Below are positions 33,651-42,620 of a DNA stretch of 45,717 nt, one piece after another. How positions within the stretch are numbered: position 1 is the first letter of the stretch; every line of letters starts with the position of its first letter. The stretch lies in contig CAZWZL010000023.1 of the NCBI GenBank assembly GCA_964638515.1, positions 1-45,717 of the forward strand, in the 5' to 3' direction. This DNA is from CAYPGJ01 sp964638515. GTDB lineage: Bacteria > Planctomycetota > Phycisphaerae > Phycisphaerales > UBA1924. The position numbers and the translations under genes were made by a program. The notes beneath the pieces are model-generated. The model was not told the DNA's origin. It saw only the letters and a program-made list of their open reading frames with translations, and searched no databases.

Positions 33651-33698
33651 GACCGCGGGGTTCCTCTGCGCGTGGGTCGATTGCGGTTGGGACGCGCC

Positions 33699-33713
33699 TC
33701 AGGATACCTGAGG
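33699..33713. repeat. CTCAGG-ATA-CCTGAG palindrome upstream of the phosphohexomutase
   Basis: A perfect 6-bp inverted repeat around ATA in the gap between the helicase stop and the mutase start. It contains TATCCT on the minus strand, a possible -10. It might be an operator or a weak 3'-end hairpin. Confidence 0.3.
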
Positions 33714-33725
33714 GACGATCGCGAG

Positions 33726-35777
33726 TCAGATGTTCACGATGCGGTTGGTGGCGGCATCCTCGATCGGTACGCCGGGCGGAATGGCGCGGAGAAACGCGCG
33801 GCCGTAGCCCTTCGAGGCGATGCGCGAGTCGAGAACAACCACCCGGCCGGAATCGGTGGAGGATCGAACGAGCCGGCCGAAGCCCTGCTTGAAACGGAGC
33901 ACGGCGCGAGGGAGTGATTCCTCAAAAAAAGGATCACCGCCCTGCTCGGCGATGCGATCGAGTCGCGCTTGTGTGAGCGGCCGGTCCGGGGGCTCGAAGG
34001 GAAGACGGGTGATGATGACATTGCGGAGGGCTCCGCCACGGACATCCACTCCCTGCCAGAACGACGCCGCGCCAAAGAGCACCGCCGAGCCGGATTCCCG
34101 GAACGCGTCGAGGATGGCCGTGCGCGAGCCGTCGCGCGCCTGCGTCAGGACGGTGAGGCCGGCGTCCTCGAGCCGGGGCGCGGCGAGGCGCGCGGCCTTG
34201 TGCAGCGTGTCAAACGAGGTGAACAGCACGAACGCGCCGCCCCGAGTCTCTCCGGCGTGATGCACGATCGCGGTGGTGAGGCGATTGAGGTACTCAGCAT
34301 CGCGCGGATCTGGCATGGAGGAATCGACGTAGACCCGCACCAGTCGCGTGAAGTCGTACGGCGACCCGAGCGCGAGAGCATCAGCGTCCTCACAGCCCAA
34401 TCGGGACCTCGCGTGATCGAACGCGCAGGATGCGCCCTCCCCGGCGGTGGCCAGCGTCGCCGAGGTGAGCACGACCGAAGCCCCGGATTCGAAGAGCCGC
34501 TCACGCAGGACCGGCGCAAGGTCGATGGGCGCACAGGCCAGCGTCGCGCGAACGCCGTGCGCAGTACGTGTTGCGTCGGCCCAGTACACGTTCCCCTCGA
34601 GCGACTGGGACACGAGCGTCTCTGCGTCGTCCGCGATCGCCCCTGCCCGCTCGGCGTATGCATTGAGCTCCAGCCGGTCCTCGTCGCGTTCGACGGTGTC
34701 ACGCAGCCGGCGCAGGCGCACCGCAAGGTCGGCGAACGCTGGCGTGATCGGGTTCCCCAGTGCCTTCGGCTCGGCGATGCGATACGACACGGGCGGCGGA
34801 CTCCCATCGGTCTGGCCGGGAAAGGCGCGAGCCGGCGTCGGCTGGAGCGCCAGCAGGTGATCGAAGAACAGGCGAGCGGCTTCATCCGCCGCATGGACGA
34901 GCCGGATGGCGTCCGTCGCTTTCTCGCCGAGCGTGAGCGCTAGCGAGGGGAGGAACCCTCGGTCGCCGCGCTCTTGGTGCAGTGTGGTGAGGAGGCGTCG
35001 GACTCGCGTTTCCGAGAGAGATCGCCCGAAATACTCCGAGGCCACGTCCTCGATGGCGTGCGCCTCGTCAAGGACCACATGATCGTATTCGGGCAGGAAC
35101 CCGACCCCTCTCGCACGCATCGCCAGGTCGGCGAAGAACAGCGCGTGATTGCAAATCAGCAGGTCGGATCGCTCCATCTCGCGCCGGGCGTTCTGAAAGA
35201 AACATTTGTCGTAGGTCGGGCACTTCCGCCCCATGCAATTCGCAACATCAGATTGGGTTCTCTCCCACACCGCCGGTCGTTCCAGCACCGGCAGCGTCGA
35301 AAGCGTTCCATCTTCGGTCTGGTAGGCCCAGTCCTCGATTTGGTGCAGCGACCGCTTGGACGGTGCGTCGGAGAACAACCGATCCTGCCGCTCCGATGCG
35401 AGCCGGAGCCTGCGGATCGAAAGGTAGTTGCCTCGTCCCTTCACGAGCGAAGCGCGGAACGACACGTCGAGCGGCGCCAATGACTCACGCAGCGTGGGCA
35501 CATCGCGCGCAAGCACCTGCTCCTGCAGCGCGATGGTGTGGGTCGCCACGATCACTCGTTCACCATGGTTGACAATTCGGTCGATGGCCGGGACCAGGTA
35601 CGCGTACGACTTGCCCACACCCGCCCCGGCCTCGACGAGGAGCGCACCGCGTCGCTCCATCGCTTCGGCGATGGCCTGGGCCATGCGCTGCTGCTGGGGA
35701 CGAGGGTCAAAGGCCTCGCGCAGGCGCTGCGCGATCGGTCCGTCGGGCGCGAGCGTGGCTGGGCCTATGGCTGGCAT
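33726..35777 (-). CDS. DinG/YoaA-type ATP-dependent DNA helicase, one Fe-S cysteine replaced
   Basis: An XPD-like superfamily 2 helicase of 683 residues. Motif I is LVEAGAGVGKSYAYLVP, DEAH box VVLDEAHAIEDVA, motif VI QGFGRLVRSSTDSGRV. Cys181, Cys186 and Cys192 (ANCMGRKCPTYDKC) match the spacing of three iron-sulfur ligands of E. coli DinG (194/199/205). The fourth ligand is expected in KGRGNYLC, but the sequence reads KGRGNYLS, so it is Ser120. DinG relatives unwind DNA in repair and resolve R-loops. The ATG at 35777 gives the usual start; the frame from 36068 is an extension into the next gene. Confidence 0.92.
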   Translation of the reverse strand: MPAIGPATLAPDGPIAQRLREAFDPRPQQQRMAQAIAEAMERRGALLVEAGAGVGKSYAYLVPAIDRIVNHGERVIVATHTIALQEQVLARDVPTLRESLAPLDVSFRASLVKGRGNYLSIRRLRLASERQDRLFSDAPSKRSLHQIEDWAYQTEDGTLSTLPVLERPAVWERTQSDVANCMGRKCPTYDKCFFQNARREMERSDLLICNHALFFADLAMRARGVGFLPEYDHVVLDEAHAIEDVASEYFGRSLSETRVRRLLTTLHQERGDRGFLPSLALTLGEKATDAIRLVHAADEAARLFFDHLLALQPTPARAFPGQTDGSPPPVSYRIAEPKALGNPITPAFADLAVRLRRLRDTVERDEDRLELNAYAERAGAIADDAETLVSQSLEGNVYWADATRTAHGVRATLACAPIDLAPVLRERLFESGASVVLTSATLATAGEGASCAFDHARSRLGCEDADALALGSPYDFTRLVRVYVDSSMPDPRDAEYLNRLTTAIVHHAGETRGGAFVLFTSFDTLHKAARLAAPRLEDAGLTVLTQARDGSRTAILDAFRESGSAVLFGAASFWQGVDVRGGALRNVIITRLPFEPPDRPLTQARLDRIAEQGGDPFFEESLPRAVLRFKQGFGRLVRSSTDSGRVVVLDSRIASKGYGRAFLRAIPPGVPIEDAATNRIVNI

Positions 35778-35797
35778 CGGCCCGCATCCTAGAGGGC

Positions 35798-36607
35798 TCA
35801 GACATCCGTGCGCGGCGCCGCATCGCCCGAGGACCGCGCGCGAACACCCAGCGGCGCGCGTGCCGGCTCGCCGGGACGACGGGGATAGATTCGGGGGGTT
35901 TCGCGCCGCTTCTCCAGCACCACGACTCGGCCCGTGGGGGTCTCGATTACCCCAGCCACGGCAAGGTGGAGCGCGTGCAACGCGGCCTTGGACTCCGCCA
36001 ACTCCTCCTCGGCTTTCTGACCCTTCGTTAGAAGCAGGAGCGACCCCACCTTCGCCAACGGAGCGCACAACTCCGCGACCACCGCCAGGTGGCCCACGGC
36101 CCGCGCGAGCACGGCGTCATACAGCGCGCGATGTTGCTCCCGGTCATGCCCGAGCATCTCGGCGCGCTCGCTGATCACTTGAACATTGCCCAGACCGAGC
36201 GCCTCGGCCGCCGCTTGTAGGAACCGGGCCTTCTTGCCCGTGGCCTCGATGAGCGTGAACCGCACCTCAGGCAGAACGATGGCCAGCGGGAGGCCCGGCA
36301 CCCCCCCACCACTGCCGACGTCCGCGACTCGGGCATCCGGCGGAAGCTCGCTGAGGAACTGCACCAGGGCAAGAGCGTCGAGAACGTGTCGTTCCCAGGC
36401 TTCATCCGGCGTCCGGATGGCCGTGAGATTGAAACGGGTGTTCGTTTCCAGCAGCATGGCAAGGAACCGCCCGAGCCGAACGAGGTCCTCGGGCTCAAAC
36501 TCGACGCCGAGGGACGCCGCCCCCTCGAAAAACGAGGCGGGAGGAACCAGCGGCTCGATATCCTTGAGCGGCGGCAACTCGGGCGGGTTGGCAGGCGGCT
36601 TGGTCAT
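35798..36607 (-). CDS. rsmG: 16S rRNA (guanine527-N7)-methyltransferase
   Basis: RsmG (GidB) methylates G527 of 16S rRNA with S-adenosylmethionine. The 269-residue product has the family motifs: FNLTAIRTPDEAWERHVLDA at the N-terminus, the SAM loop ADVGSGGGVPGLPLAIVLPE, FTLIEATGKKARFLQAAAEA and DAVLARAVGHL. The 25 C-terminal residues past the core are Arg/Ala-rich. The ATG at 36607 is the first Met before the conserved core; the longer frame from 36949 would overlap the divergent NTF2-like gene. It lies 20 bases upstream of the helicase and probably shares its transcript. Confidence 0.93.
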   Translation of the reverse strand: MTKPPANPPELPPLKDIEPLVPPASFFEGAASLGVEFEPEDLVRLGRFLAMLLETNTRFNLTAIRTPDEAWERHVLDALALVQFLSELPPDARVADVGSGGGVPGLPLAIVLPEVRFTLIEATGKKARFLQAAAEALGLGNVQVISERAEMLGHDREQHRALYDAVLARAVGHLAVVAELCAPLAKVGSLLLLTKGQKAEEELAESKAALHALHLAVAGVIETPTGRVVVLEKRRETPRIYPRRPGEPARAPLGVRARSSGDAAPRTDV

Positions 36608-36632
36608 CAGAATCTCGAGGAGGCAGACGACG

Positions 36633-37229
36633 ATGCGACGGACGAGGGTATACGCGGGAGCGACGGTCGTGGCGGCGATGGCGATCCTGAGCGGCATCAA
36701 GCTGCAGCCGTCCTGGGCACAGAGCGACGGATCGATGGATCGGGCGTACATCAGCCGGATGCTGGACGGGCTGCACGACGCAGCGTCGAAGGCCGACGGA
36801 GAGCAGTACTTCTCGTACTTTGCCGATGGGGCCGTGTTCCTGGGCACGCAGGGAGACGAGCGGTGGGCGATGCGAGAGTTTCGAGAGTACGCGATGCCGA
36901 GGTTTGCGGAGGGCAAAGGCTGGACGTACGCCTCGCGCACACGGCACATCTATCTGAACGACGCGGGGAACGCCGGGTGGTTCGACGAGATCCTGGAGAA
37001 CCAGAAGTACGGGATCTGCCGCGGCTCGGGCGCCGTGGTGAAAGAGGGATTCGAGTGGAAGATCGTGCAGTACAACCTGACGGTGCCGATCCCCAACGAT
37101 CTGCTGCCGCAGGTGGTCGAGATGATCCGGGCGCACGACGAGGCGGAGGTTGAACGGATACGGGAGTTTCGTCGCAAGCTTTCCGAGCAGGAAAAAAGTG
37201 CGCCGACGAACCCCGGCTCCGAACAGTGA
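36633..37229 (+). CDS. Secreted NTF2-like (SnoaL-type) protein
   Basis: The product has 198 residues from the ATG at 36633, which follows GAGGAGG. A signal peptide (VYAGATVVAAMAILSGIKL) precedes a domain with ISRMLDGLHDAASKADGEQY, FSYFADGAVFLGTQGDERW and the family-like ending SGAVVKEGFEWKIVQYNLTV. This fits the NTF2/SnoaL fold of about 120-130 residues. Most such proteins are small-ligand binders or enzymes of unknown function. It is divergent from rsmG with 25 bases between start codons, so its promoter probably overlaps rsmG codons. It ends 6 bases before the convergent rodA. Confidence 0.8.
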   Translation: MRRTRVYAGATVVAAMAILSGIKLQPSWAQSDGSMDRAYISRMLDGLHDAASKADGEQYFSYFADGAVFLGTQGDERWAMREFREYAMPRFAEGKGWTYASRTRHIYLNDAGNAGWFDEILENQKYGICRGSGAVVKEGFEWKIVQYNLTVPIPNDLLPQVVEMIRAHDEAEVERIREFRRKLSEQEKSAPTNPGSEQ

Positions 37230-37235
37230 ACGGGA

Positions 37236-38420
37236 TCAGTCCTCGCTGGTGTCGGCGCCGAACTCGAACGAACGACGGGCCAATCGGCGATTGGGTCGCG
37301 CCGCGACGGACACGATCAGCCCGACCGCAAGATAGGACGAGAGCAGGCTCGAACCGCCGTAGGAAACGAACGGCAACGTGAGCCCGATGATGGGCAGCAC
37401 GCCGAGGCTCATTCCTACGTTAATGATGATTTGCGTGGCGAACGTCGCGGCGATCCCGACGATGATGAGCCGTCCGAAGGGGTCGTTGGTGCGCGCGGCC
37501 GCGATGGATGCCGAGAGCAGCCAGGTGAACGCGAGAGCGAGCACGGCCAGCCCGCCGGCGAGCCCGAATCGGTTGACGATCACCGCGAAGATCATGTCGT
37601 TGTGCGCCTCGGGGAGGTCATTGAGGTCGATCAGCACTCGGGAGTGCTCCGCGGGGAGTCCGGCGGCGCCTCCCGCGCCGGCCAGCGTCATCGACTTGAT
37701 GGACTGGAACTGCGACGAGTCCCGCAGCGTGAGATCGCCCTGCGTTTGACGAACCAGCGCCACGATGCGCTCCTTCTGGTGGGGCATGAGGAACGGATAG
37801 GCGGCGGGCGCAAGCGCAGCGCCAAGCACGACCACGGCCAGCACATGTCGCATTTTCGCCCCCGCGGCGATCAGCATCGCAAACAGGGCGGGCACAAAGA
37901 GCGACGCCATGCCCAGATCCGGCTCGAGCATCACGAGCACCACCGGCACACCGGTGATCAGCGCGGGGGGGATGAATCCGATGAAGCGACGGTGATTGCT
38001 CCGAAATCGGAGATACTGCGCCAGAACGATCACCACGCAGATCTTTGCAAACTCGCTGGGTTGGAGGTTAATCGGCCCAAGGTCGATCCAGGCGCGCGCT
38101 CCGTTGCGAGGCGTGACGATGGAGGCGGGGACTCCGGGGACGAGCAGAAACACGAGCAAACCGAGCGCGAGACCGTAGAGAAACCACGAGATCGCCATGA
38201 GCACTCGAAAGTGAACGCCGGCGGCGACGAGCCCCAGAAGCAGCCCCGCCGCGAGAAACGCCATCTGTCGGGTGGCGAGCGGGCTGAGCCCCTCGTGCGG
38301 GCCGGACGCCACATCAATGGCGTAGATTCCGATGGCCGAGAGCGCGAGCGAAGCGAGCACGAGCGCCCATGCTTCGCCTCGGGCTCGCAGGATCGACTTC
38401 ATCGCGGCGCGAATCATCAT
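37236..38420 (-). CDS. rodA: Rod-shape SEDS glycosyltransferase RodA
   Basis: RodA polymerises peptidoglycan glycan strands in the elongasome. The 394-residue protein has about ten transmembrane helices. SEDS motifs present: NGARAWIDLGPINLQPSEFA, EPDLGMASLFV, LPEAHNDMIFAVIVNRFGLA and the C-terminal LTLPFVSYGGSSLLSSYLAV. The catalytic-site Asp of the PEHNDMIFA-like segment is conserved. It starts 4 bases inside the end of mrdA (ATGA overlap). A peptidoglycan role matters here: planctomycetes do have peptidoglycan, and RodA plus PBP2 imply an elongation machinery in this organism. Confidence 0.95.
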   Translation of the reverse strand: MMIRAAMKSILRARGEAWALVLASLALSAIGIYAIDVASGPHEGLSPLATRQMAFLAAGLLLGLVAAGVHFRVLMAISWFLYGLALGLLVFLLVPGVPASIVTPRNGARAWIDLGPINLQPSEFAKICVVIVLAQYLRFRSNHRRFIGFIPPALITGVPVVLVMLEPDLGMASLFVPALFAMLIAAGAKMRHVLAVVVLGAALAPAAYPFLMPHQKERIVALVRQTQGDLTLRDSSQFQSIKSMTLAGAGGAAGLPAEHSRVLIDLNDLPEAHNDMIFAVIVNRFGLAGGLAVLALAFTWLLSASIAAARTNDPFGRLIIVGIAATFATQIIINVGMSLGVLPIIGLTLPFVSYGGSSLLSSYLAVGLIVSVAARPNRRLARRSFEFGADTSED

Positions 38421-40696
38421 TCCGCAACTCCGGCCGCGCGAGGCGCCGCACGAGGCAGGTATCCCTCGTCAACCAGCGCTCGGACGATCTGATTACAGAT
38501 GGGCCCGGACACACGCCCGCCGCTGCCCGCATACTCCATGATCACCGCGATGGCGTACTGCGGTCCGCCCCCGGTTGGCGAGGCCATCACGACAAACCAC
38601 GAATGATCACCCGCTCGAATCGTCTGGGGAGGAAGAGGCCCATCGTCGTCAGGATCGATGATCAGGTCGGGCGCTTCAGCCGTCCCTGTCTTGCCGACGA
38701 TGTCGACGCCCGGCGTGTTGAAGATCGGCTCCCGACCCCATTGCTCATCTCCGGGCAAGAACGCGCCGGTGCCGAGTCGATCATTGACCGAAAGCCGAAG
38801 TCCTTCCTGTGCCTGTCGCACGGCTTCGGGTTCGAGTCGAAGATCCTGGGCCACGGCGAGCGCGTCGGAATTGATTCGGGGAACGAGCCGCAGTCCGTTC
38901 CGCGCGATCGTGGCGAAGGCGTCCGCAGCGTGCAGGGGCGTCCACGCGATGGGCCCCTGTCCGATCCCCATGTGAATAGCGTCGGACGCCGTTACCTCGC
39001 CGCCGGAAACCGGGCCAAGAAACCCGCCGGACTCCGGTCCCACTCCGAGTCCCCACGTGCCCCCGATGCCGAACTTGCGCGCCCATTCCACGATGCGCTC
39101 CGGCCCCATCGATCGCGCGAGGTTGTAGAAGAAAATGTTGCAAGACACGCCAAGCGCTTGCGGCGCCAGCATCGGCTGGCCGAGCTGCGCGGTGTGGGTC
39201 GTGCCGAACTGCTTGTAGATCCAGCATCGGAACGCGTCGGGTTTGTCAGGGTACAAGTGGCCCGTGCACTCCACCGAACGATCCAGCGACCATGCCCCGG
39301 ACGTCGCCGCGGCCGCGAGCCACGGAGCCTTGATGATCGAGCCCGGCGGATAGGGCGCCCCGATGGCGCGATTCACCCACGGATGATCGAGCGCGTTCTC
39401 GAAGATCGCGCGAGGGTCGCGCTCCAGATCCTCCCTGGTGAACGATGGCGTCGTCACCATGGCCAGAATGTGCCCTGTCTGAACATCCAGCACCACCGCT
39501 GCGCCGTTGATGGGCGTGTTCAACGGCAGGGGGAGCGGATTCGTCGGACTGACGTGCCACGGCTGGAGGCGAGCCAATCCGAGTTCCGGGCTCATCAACG
39601 CCTGCACCCTGGCCTGAAGCTCGATGTCGAGCGTGAGACGGAGGTCGCGCCCCATCGTCGGCGGGGTTTCCTCGCGCTCTCCGGTGTCGAGATGAAGCAC
39701 CGCCCGACCCCGGAGGCCACGGAGCGACGATTCATGGCCCCGCTCCACGCCGGCCTGGCCGATGGAGTCGCCCTCACGATAATGACCCGGATCGACCACG
39801 CCGGTGGCCGGATCGATGAACGGTCGAGCGTCGAGATCCTCGGCGAACACCCGGTGGCGCATCCATCCGATGACGTGCGTGGCCACCCCACGAACCTCGA
39901 CAGCGACGGGCTGATCCGATCGCAAGTCTCTCGGAAACCCGTCGCGCGGCGCCTCGATGCGCATCGTTTCGAATGGGTACTCCCGAGCGCCCGAGTCGAT
40001 GATGTGCAGGCCCGGCAAGATCTCCGCAAGTCCGCGAATCGTGAACGCCGTGTGGTCGTCCACTCCCCGGAGCACCACGTGGGCCGTGCGCTGCTCGCGC
40101 AGAGGCCGAGCGACGTCCCCAAGCGGCACCGCGACCGGCTCGCCCGTGCGAGCAAGAAGCTCTCGCTCTCGGCGCTCTCTGGCGCGAGACCAGACATGCG
40201 AGGTAAGCCGCTGCACCTCGGCCATCACGTCGGCCCGACGCTGCTCGATCTCATCGCGCGCCACGCCCGCGGCTCGCGCCAGCGCGTCCCACGCCGCGTC
40301 CATCTCGCGTTCCTCGACCGTGACGCGGTCCGCGATCGCTCGCTCGCGCTCCTCCGCTGACAACAGACGCCACTCGGGACCCATCGCCCGGCGCGCGGCC
40401 CGCGCGGCGTCACGGAAGGCCCGTTCCCCGGTGATGACGTCGTAGTCCACGGCAACGTCGAACGACGGGCGGTCTTGCGCGAGCACCCGTCCCTTGCGGT
40501 CGAGTACCCTCCCTCGGGGCGCGGGCGTCCATCGTTCACGCAGCAGCGCCTGCTCAGCCCGCGCCCGCCACTCCGCTCCTTGGGCAATGGTCAGGTGCGA
40601 GAGCCGAAGCACAAGTCCGGCAAAGGCAATCACCACGCCCGCAAGCAGCAGGGCGAGTCGCCGGAGGAACATGCTGGGAATCAGTCGTGCAAGCAT
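38417..40696 (-). CDS. mrdA: Penicillin-binding protein 2 (transpeptidase)
   Basis: The bitopic partner of RodA crosslinks peptidoglycan. The 759-residue protein has one N-terminal transmembrane helix (LALLLAGVVIAFAGLVLRLS). A dimerisation/pedestal region follows. The transpeptidase domain carries the active-site Ser453 in PGSIIKAPW (SxxK), the SxN motif as Ser-Cys-Asn in LGVSCNIFFYN, and KTG in IVGKTGTAEAP. These are complete. The N-terminal 200 residues are somewhat long and Arg-rich. It is the first gene of a two-gene unit with rodA. No mreBCD is in the window. Confidence 0.95.
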   Translation of the reverse strand: MLARLIPSMFLRRLALLLAGVVIAFAGLVLRLSHLTIAQGAEWRARAEQALLRERWTPAPRGRVLDRKGRVLAQDRPSFDVAVDYDVITGERAFRDAARAARRAMGPEWRLLSAEERERAIADRVTVEEREMDAAWDALARAAGVARDEIEQRRADVMAEVQRLTSHVWSRARERRERELLARTGEPVAVPLGDVARPLREQRTAHVVLRGVDDHTAFTIRGLAEILPGLHIIDSGAREYPFETMRIEAPRDGFPRDLRSDQPVAVEVRGVATHVIGWMRHRVFAEDLDARPFIDPATGVVDPGHYREGDSIGQAGVERGHESSLRGLRGRAVLHLDTGEREETPPTMGRDLRLTLDIELQARVQALMSPELGLARLQPWHVSPTNPLPLPLNTPINGAAVVLDVQTGHILAMVTTPSFTREDLERDPRAIFENALDHPWVNRAIGAPYPPGSIIKAPWLAAAATSGAWSLDRSVECTGHLYPDKPDAFRCWIYKQFGTTHTAQLGQPMLAPQALGVSCNIFFYNLARSMGPERIVEWARKFGIGGTWGLGVGPESGGFLGPVSGGEVTASDAIHMGIGQGPIAWTPLHAADAFATIARNGLRLVPRINSDALAVAQDLRLEPEAVRQAQEGLRLSVNDRLGTGAFLPGDEQWGREPIFNTPGVDIVGKTGTAEAPDLIIDPDDDGPLPPQTIRAGDHSWFVVMASPTGGGPQYAIAVIMEYAGSGGRVSGPICNQIVRALVDEGYLPRAAPRAAGVAE

Positions 40697-40784
40697 CTCG
40701 AGAGGCGGCGCTCCGTGAACGGACGTGCCCCTCGATTATCGGATAGCCGGCAGCCGTGAGGCGAGCGAACGCCCCCCGAAAGGC

Positions 40785-41594
40785 TCACCCTTCTCGCTTG
40801 TCGCGGGTGATTTGCGCGAAGGCGTTGTGGCTGTGGATGGACTCGAAATTCTCGGAGTTGATCGTGTAGTGGATGATGCGGTCGTCCGAGTCCAGCGCCA
40901 CCGCCAGGTCTCGCACGATGTCCTCCACGAACTTGGGGTTCTCGTAGGCCCGCTCCGTCACGTACTTCTCGTCGGGCCGCTTCAGCACAGCGTAGAGCTG
41001 GGAAGACGCGGACGCCTCGATGATCTCAAGCAGATCCTCGATCCAGAGCACCCCGTTGAACCGCACGGACGCCTCGATCTCACATCGCTGATTGTGAGCG
41101 CCGTAGGCTGAGATCTCCTTCGAGCAGGGGCAAAGACTCGTCGCAGGCGCCTTCACGGTCATGACAAAGTCATCGTGCGAATTGGTGTGAACCGCGAACG
41201 TCACGCGGTAATCCATCAGCCCCGGTGATTTGGTGACCGGCGCGTTCTTGCAGACGAAGTAGGTGAACGAAAGCTCGAGATGGGCGTGCTCGGCTTCGAG
41301 CCGCTCTTTGATCGCCCGAGCGATGGCCGGGATCTGCTCCGGCGTGACCGGCTGGCTGTTGTGCTCGTTGAGCACCTCCAGAAAGCGGGACATGTGGGTC
41401 CCCTTCTGGTGATGCGGCAGCGAAACGTACATGTTGATCGAGGCGACCGTCGTCTGGCTTCCACCGTCTCGTGTGCGGAGCGTGAACGGGTACGTCACGT
41501 TCTTTACACCCACCTTTTCAATGGGGATGTTCCGCCGATCGGCTCGGGCCTGAATATCGGGAATCGGGGCTCCCGCTCTGGTTTGGCTGGGCAT
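40785..41594 (-). CDS. folE2: GTP cyclohydrolase IB
   Basis: FolE2 converts GTP to dihydroneopterin triphosphate, for folate or queuosine-type deazapurine synthesis. It replaces the zinc enzyme FolE. The 269-residue product has the family length. Signatures: IEKVGVKNVTYPFTLR, VSLPHHQKGTHMSRFLEVL, FTYFVCKNAPVTKSPGLMDY, the metal-binding SLCPCSKEIS loop, YGAHNQRCEIEA and YENPKFVEDIVRDLA. AAGGA lies 8 bases before the ATG. TATTCC about 20 bases further upstream could be a -10. No folate or queuosine genes lie beside it. Confidence 0.95.
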   Translation of the reverse strand: MPSQTRAGAPIPDIQARADRRNIPIEKVGVKNVTYPFTLRTRDGGSQTTVASINMYVSLPHHQKGTHMSRFLEVLNEHNSQPVTPEQIPAIARAIKERLEAEHAHLELSFTYFVCKNAPVTKSPGLMDYRVTFAVHTNSHDDFVMTVKAPATSLCPCSKEISAYGAHNQRCEIEASVRFNGVLWIEDLLEIIEASASSQLYAVLKRPDEKYVTERAYENPKFVEDIVRDLAVALDSDDRIIHYTINSENFESIHSHNAFAQITRDKREG

Positions 41595-41668
41595 TGAATC
41601 GTCCTTCGTGCGCGGGAATATGAGGGAAGCGAGGCCAATGCCCGCGTCGGTTCATCCTAGGCGGCGAT

Positions 41669-41688
41669 GCTTGGCCGCGCGCCCAAGC
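41669..41688 (-). terminator. Hairpin between the membrane protein gene and folE2
   Basis: GCTTGG and CCAAGC form a 6-bp stem with an 8-base GC-rich loop, 18 bases past the membrane-protein stop. No T-run follows. Confidence 0.25.
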
Positions 41689-41706
41689 CGCTCAGGCTGA
41701 TCCCGT

Positions 41707-42540
41707 TCACGAAGCGGCCGGCGTCCCCGCGGTCTGGCGCCGCTCCATGACAGACCCCGCCAGATTCAATCCGAGGGGAACCCCGAGAAGAGCGCCCGCG
41801 GCCCAGTCCAACGGTGTCGGAAGCGCCAAGTGCACCACACGGAATTCGTACACCGCGCGAAGCGCCTCGCCTCCGTGCATCGCGGCGCCCAGCACCGGAC
41901 CCGCAACGCCGAGCAATGCCACCACCACCATGAACACCATGGCCGGCGCTCGCGCCGCCGCGATCCGGCCCGCCCCGGCTGCGAACACACCCCCGATCAC
42001 CGCACCGGCCAGGCATTGACCTTTCGTCGTGTCCTGTGTGAGCAGCCAGGCGCCCACGGCTCCGGCAACCAGCCCGACGATCAGTCCCGTGGCCGATGCC
42101 GTCGACGCGAGCGGATCGGAGCCATCCCGCTCTGCGGACCGCCCCACACGAGCGACCACGCCCGCAAGCACGACGGTCAGCGCCCCAAGAACCAAGGCCT
42201 CGCCGGCGAGCCGATAGAACGCCCCCGGCGCGTCCGACCATCGAAGCAGATCGATCATGGAGCCACCCGCCCAGGCCGGGCCCATCAGCGCGAACGCCGC
42301 GGCCGCCCACCCGGTCCGCGGGCCGCACGCCTTGGCGCCCGCACACCCCAAAGCCAGCGCGACGCCGTAGGCCGCCAGCACCGCCATTCCCGACCGCATC
42401 GGCGACACGCTGAGCAACACCGACGACGCCGGGCCGCCATCACCCGCAACCGAAAGCCGATCGAACAGCGTCGCCAGCATCGGCCCGGCAACGAGCGCGC
42501 CGACGAGCAACACGGTCCAACGTGCGATGGAAGTCCGCAT
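41707..42540 (-). CDS. Integral membrane protein of unknown function
   Basis: The product has 277 residues from the ATG at 42540 (a longer frame from 42576 is less likely). It has about seven to eight hydrophobic helices rich in Gly, Ala and Val (WTVLLVGALVAGPMLATLF, GMAVLAAYGVALALGC, LVLGALTVVLAGVVARVG, ATGLIVGLVAGAVGAWLL, AMVFMVVVALLGVAGPVLGA). No family motif recognised. It is divergent from hutH with 80 bases between starts. Confidence 0.75.
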   Translation of the reverse strand: MRTSIARWTVLLVGALVAGPMLATLFDRLSVAGDGGPASSVLLSVSPMRSGMAVLAAYGVALALGCAGAKACGPRTGWAAAAFALMGPAWAGGSMIDLLRWSDAPGAFYRLAGEALVLGALTVVLAGVVARVGRSAERDGSDPLASTASATGLIVGLVAGAVGAWLLTQDTTKGQCLAGAVIGGVFAAGAGRIAAARAPAMVFMVVVALLGVAGPVLGAAMHGGEALRAVYEFRVVHLALPTPLDWAAGALLGVPLGLNLAGSVMERRQTAGTPAAS

Positions 42541-42620
42541 GGGCGTGGTGATACCCGCGGCGGCGCAGGGGGGCAACCAGCAGGCTTGCGGCGGGTCCTC
42601 CCCCCCCGGAGACTCTAAGG

